Under the pieces are notes generated by a model. The model had not been told where the DNA came from. It did no database searches and saw only the letters and a list, made by a program, of their open reading frames with translations. Positions 62,194 through 64,000 of a stretch of DNA of 64,000 nt are shown here, one piece after another. A program made the position numbers and the translations under genes. Source of the stretch: Crossaster papposus (taxonomy: Eukaryota > Echinodermata > Asteroidea > Velatida > Solasteridae); the NCBI GenBank assembly GCA_037893245.1, contig JBAIAA010000012.1, positions 1-64,000 on the forward strand. Reading direction: 5' to 3'. Numbering within the stretch: position 1 is the stretch's first letter; every line of letters starts with the position of its first letter.

Positions 62194-64000
62194 AAACACA
62201 TGATGTGGGAACAAGCCCTCGAGTTAAATATGTAAAGGGAAAGAAGTGTGCATAAGAAATATGTAAAGGGAAAGAAGTGTGCATAAGAAATTTGTAAAGG
62301 GAAAGAAGTGTGCATAAGAAATATGTAAAGGGAAAGAAGTGTGCATAAGAAATATGTAAAGGGAAAGAAGTGTGCATAAGAAATGTGTAAAGGGAAAGAA
62401 GTGTGCATAAGAAATAAACACATGATGTGGGAACAAGCCCTCGAGTTAAATATGTAAAGGGAAAGAAGTGTGCATAAGAAATATGTAAAGGGAAAGAGGT
62501 GTGCATAAGAAATATGTAAAGGGAAAGAAGTGTGCATAAGAAATATGTAAAGGGAAAGAAGTGTGCATACGAAATATGTAAAGGGAAAGAAGTGTGCATA
62601 AGAAATATGTAAAGGGAAAGAAGTGTGCATAAGAAATATGTAAAGGGAAAGAAGTGTGCATAAGAAATATGTAAAGGGAAAGAAGTGTGCATAAGAAATA
62701 TGTAAAGGGAAAGAAGTGTGCATAAGAAATATGTAAAGGGAAAGAAGTGTGCATAAGAAATATGTAAAGGGAAAGAAGTGTGCATAAGAAATATGTAAAG
62801 GGAAAGAAGTGTGCATAAGAAATATGTAAAGGGAAAGAAGTGTGCATAAGACATATGTAAAGGGAAAGAAGTGTGCATAAGAAATATGTAAAGGGAAAGA
62901 AGTGTGCATAAGAAATATGTAAAGGGAAAGAAGTGTGCATAAGAAATATGTAAAGGGAAAGAAGTGTGCATACGAAATATGTAAAGGGAAAGAAGTGTGC
63001 ATAAAAAATATGTAAAGGGAAAGAAGTGTGCATAAGAAATATGTAAAGGGAAAGAAGTGTGCATAAGAAATATGTAAAGGGAAAGAAGTGTGCATAAGAA
63101 ATATGTAAAGGGAAAGAAGTGTGCATAAGAAATATGTAAAGGGAAAGAAGTGTGCATAAGAAATATGTAAAGGGAAAGAAGTGTGCATAAGAAATATGTA
63201 AAGGGAAATAAGTGTGCATAATAAATATGTAAAGGGAAAGAAGTGTGCATTAGAAATAAACACATGATGTGGGAACAAGCCCTCGAGTTAAATATGTAAA
63301 GGGAAAGAAGTGTGCATAAGAAATATGTAAAAGGAAAGAAGTGTGCATAAGAAATATGTAAAGGGAAAGAAGTGTGCATAAGAAATAAACACATGATGTG
63401 GGAACAAGCCCTCGAGTTAAATATGTAAAGGGAAAGAAGTGTGCATAAGAAATATGTAAAGGGAAAGAAGTGTGCATAAGAAATATGTAAAGGGAAAGAA
63501 GTGTGCATAAGAAATATGTAAAGGGAAAGAAGTGTGCATTAGAAATAAACACATGATGTGGGAACAAGCCCTCGAGTTAAATATGTAAAGGGAAAGAAGT
63601 GTGCATAAGAAATATGTAAAGGGAAAGAAGTGTGCATAAGAAATATGTAAAGGGAAAGAAGTGTGCATAAGAAATATGTAAAGGGAAAGAAGTGTGCATA
63701 AGAAATATGTAAAGGGAAAGAAGTGTGCATAAGAAATGTGTAAAGGGAAAGAAGTGTGCATAAGAAATAAACACATGATGTGGGAACAAGCCCTCGAGTT
63801 AAATATGTAAAGGGAAAGAAGTGTGCATAAGAAATATGTAAAGGGAAAGAGGTGTGCATAAGAAATATGTAAAGGGAAAGAAGTGTGCATAAGAAATATG
63901 TAAAGGGAAAGAAGTGTGCATAAGAAATATGTAAAGGGAAAGAAGTGTGCATAAGAAATATGTAAAGGGAAAGAAGTGTGCATAAGAAATATGTAAAGGG
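62194..64000 (+). repeat. Large duplication copy 2, cut by window end
   Basis: Partner of 49996-51802. Blocks 62194 and 62416 also match 60283 and 60505 at offset 1,911 bp, with AATTTGT 60378/62289 and GTGTGCTTA 60051/61962, so a shorter higher-order repeat is nested here. The repeat continues beyond the window. Confidence 0.93.

Larger units (their letters stand above)
1..64000 (+). repeat. 31-bp tandem satellite array filling the window
   Basis: A 31-bp monomer repeats head to tail in a single orientation from the first base to the last. It starts with AAAGGGAAAGAAG, has TGTGCATA in the centre and ends AGAAATATGT. By hand count it holds 15 A, 9 G, 6 T and 1 C, so 10 of 31 bases are G or C and 24 of 31 are purines. 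Most copies are identical or differ by one base; recurrent variants include CATACG, CATAAT, AAATGG, AAAGAG and AATATTTA. No unique sequence, gene, RNA gene or recognisable transposon interrupts the array. Such length and nested duplication are typical of eukaryotic heterochromatic satellite DNA. The chromosome location and species cannot be read from the sequence, and I do not recognise the monomer as a named satellite family. Both edges are cut by the window, so the true array is longer. Confidence 0.98.
48581..64000 (+). repeat. Block-dense domain (44 type-A CTCGAG blocks)
   Basis: Block starts: 48581, 48958, 49180, 49526, 49996, 50218, 51060, 51189, 51349, 51571, 52475, 52852, 53074, 53420, 53642, 54298, 54396, 54773, 54995, 55341, 55563, 56281, 56627, 56911, 57133, 57448, 57887, 58233, 58455, 58801, 58899, 59121, 59467, 59689, 60283, 60505, 61285, 61507, 62194, 62416, 63258, 63387, 63547, 63769. 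Each is 36 bp. All 43 spacings equal 36 + 31n, with n from 2 to 28. Mean density is one block per 350 bp, against about one per 1.15 kb in the rest of the window. Mutated copies are 58801 (AAACTCATG) and 59467 and 61285 (ACATAATG). Confidence 0.95.

Noticed and set aside
1-64000. Telomeric repeat or simple microsatellite
   Set aside because: The unit is 31 bp and contains no TTAGGG-, TTTAGGG- or TTAGG-type arrays.
1-64000. TATA-like or replication-origin-like motif in each monomer (AAATATGTAAA and its complement)
   Set aside because: The match to the yeast origin core is incomplete (about 9 of 11 on the minus strand), and an AT-rich motif repeated almost 2,000 times carries no specific evidence of promoter or origin function.
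1-64000. tRNA, rRNA or other structured RNA genes; rho-independent terminators
   Set aside because: No GC-rich stems, no T-runs after hairpins, and no conserved RNA gene motifs; the longest palindromic features are the 6-bp CTCGAG and the 11-base CACATGATGTG.

Overview
The whole 64 kb window is one uninterrupted satellite array. I see no gene, RNA gene, transposon or unique sequence in it. The basic unit is a 31-bp monomer repeated head to tail in one orientation from the first base to the last, roughly 1,960 copies by my estimate. It has a polypurine start (AAAGGGAAAGAAG), a centre TGTGCATA and an end AGAAATATGT. The + strand is strongly purine-biased, with 15 A, 9 G, 6 T and 1 C per monomer. 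The second component is a 36-bp block containing a CTCGAG (XhoI) palindrome. I located 86 copies, one of them degenerate. Every copy sits at the same place in the monomer, between AGAAAT and ATGT, and every spacing I checked between blocks fits 36 + 31n, apart from a few traceable small indels. The organism cannot be identified from this. An array of this length with nested higher-order structure fits eukaryotic heterochromatin (centromeric, pericentromeric, subtelomeric, or a sex or B chromosome), but that is inference.

Layout. (1) 1-6863: mixed array with nine blocks, six of them of a variant 'B' type, and two nested segmental duplications (offsets 2,408 and 6,397 bp). (2) 6864-11482: almost perfectly homogeneous monomers without blocks. 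(3) 11483-28634: ten pairs of blocks 67 bp apart, each pair followed by the same marker monomer (GGGAAAAAAG), forming higher-order repeats with offsets 1,219, 2,871, 10,738 and 12,948 bp. (4) 28635-34604: sparser array with duplications of about 1.1 kb. (5) 34605-40650: a second homogeneous stretch, broken at 39119-39260 by a corrupted block and several damaged monomers that look like unpolished sequence or an assembly join. (6) 40728-48580: scattered blocks, including 129-bp spaced clusters and a 0.8-0.9 kb higher-order repeat. (7) 48581-64000: a block-dense domain (44 copies in 15.4 kb) built on a 222-bp cassette, with a 12,198-bp offset duplication that runs off the right edge.

The very long minus-strand open frames (up to about 4,840 codons) follow from the repeat arithmetic. 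The monomer has no TTA, CTA or TCA on the + strand, and 31 is not a multiple of 3, so all three minus frames stay open and encode the same 31-residue cycle. I do not annotate them as genes. The items most worth follow-up are the fixed-register CTCGAG block, the phased higher-order organisation, and the corrupted patch near 39.1 kb.
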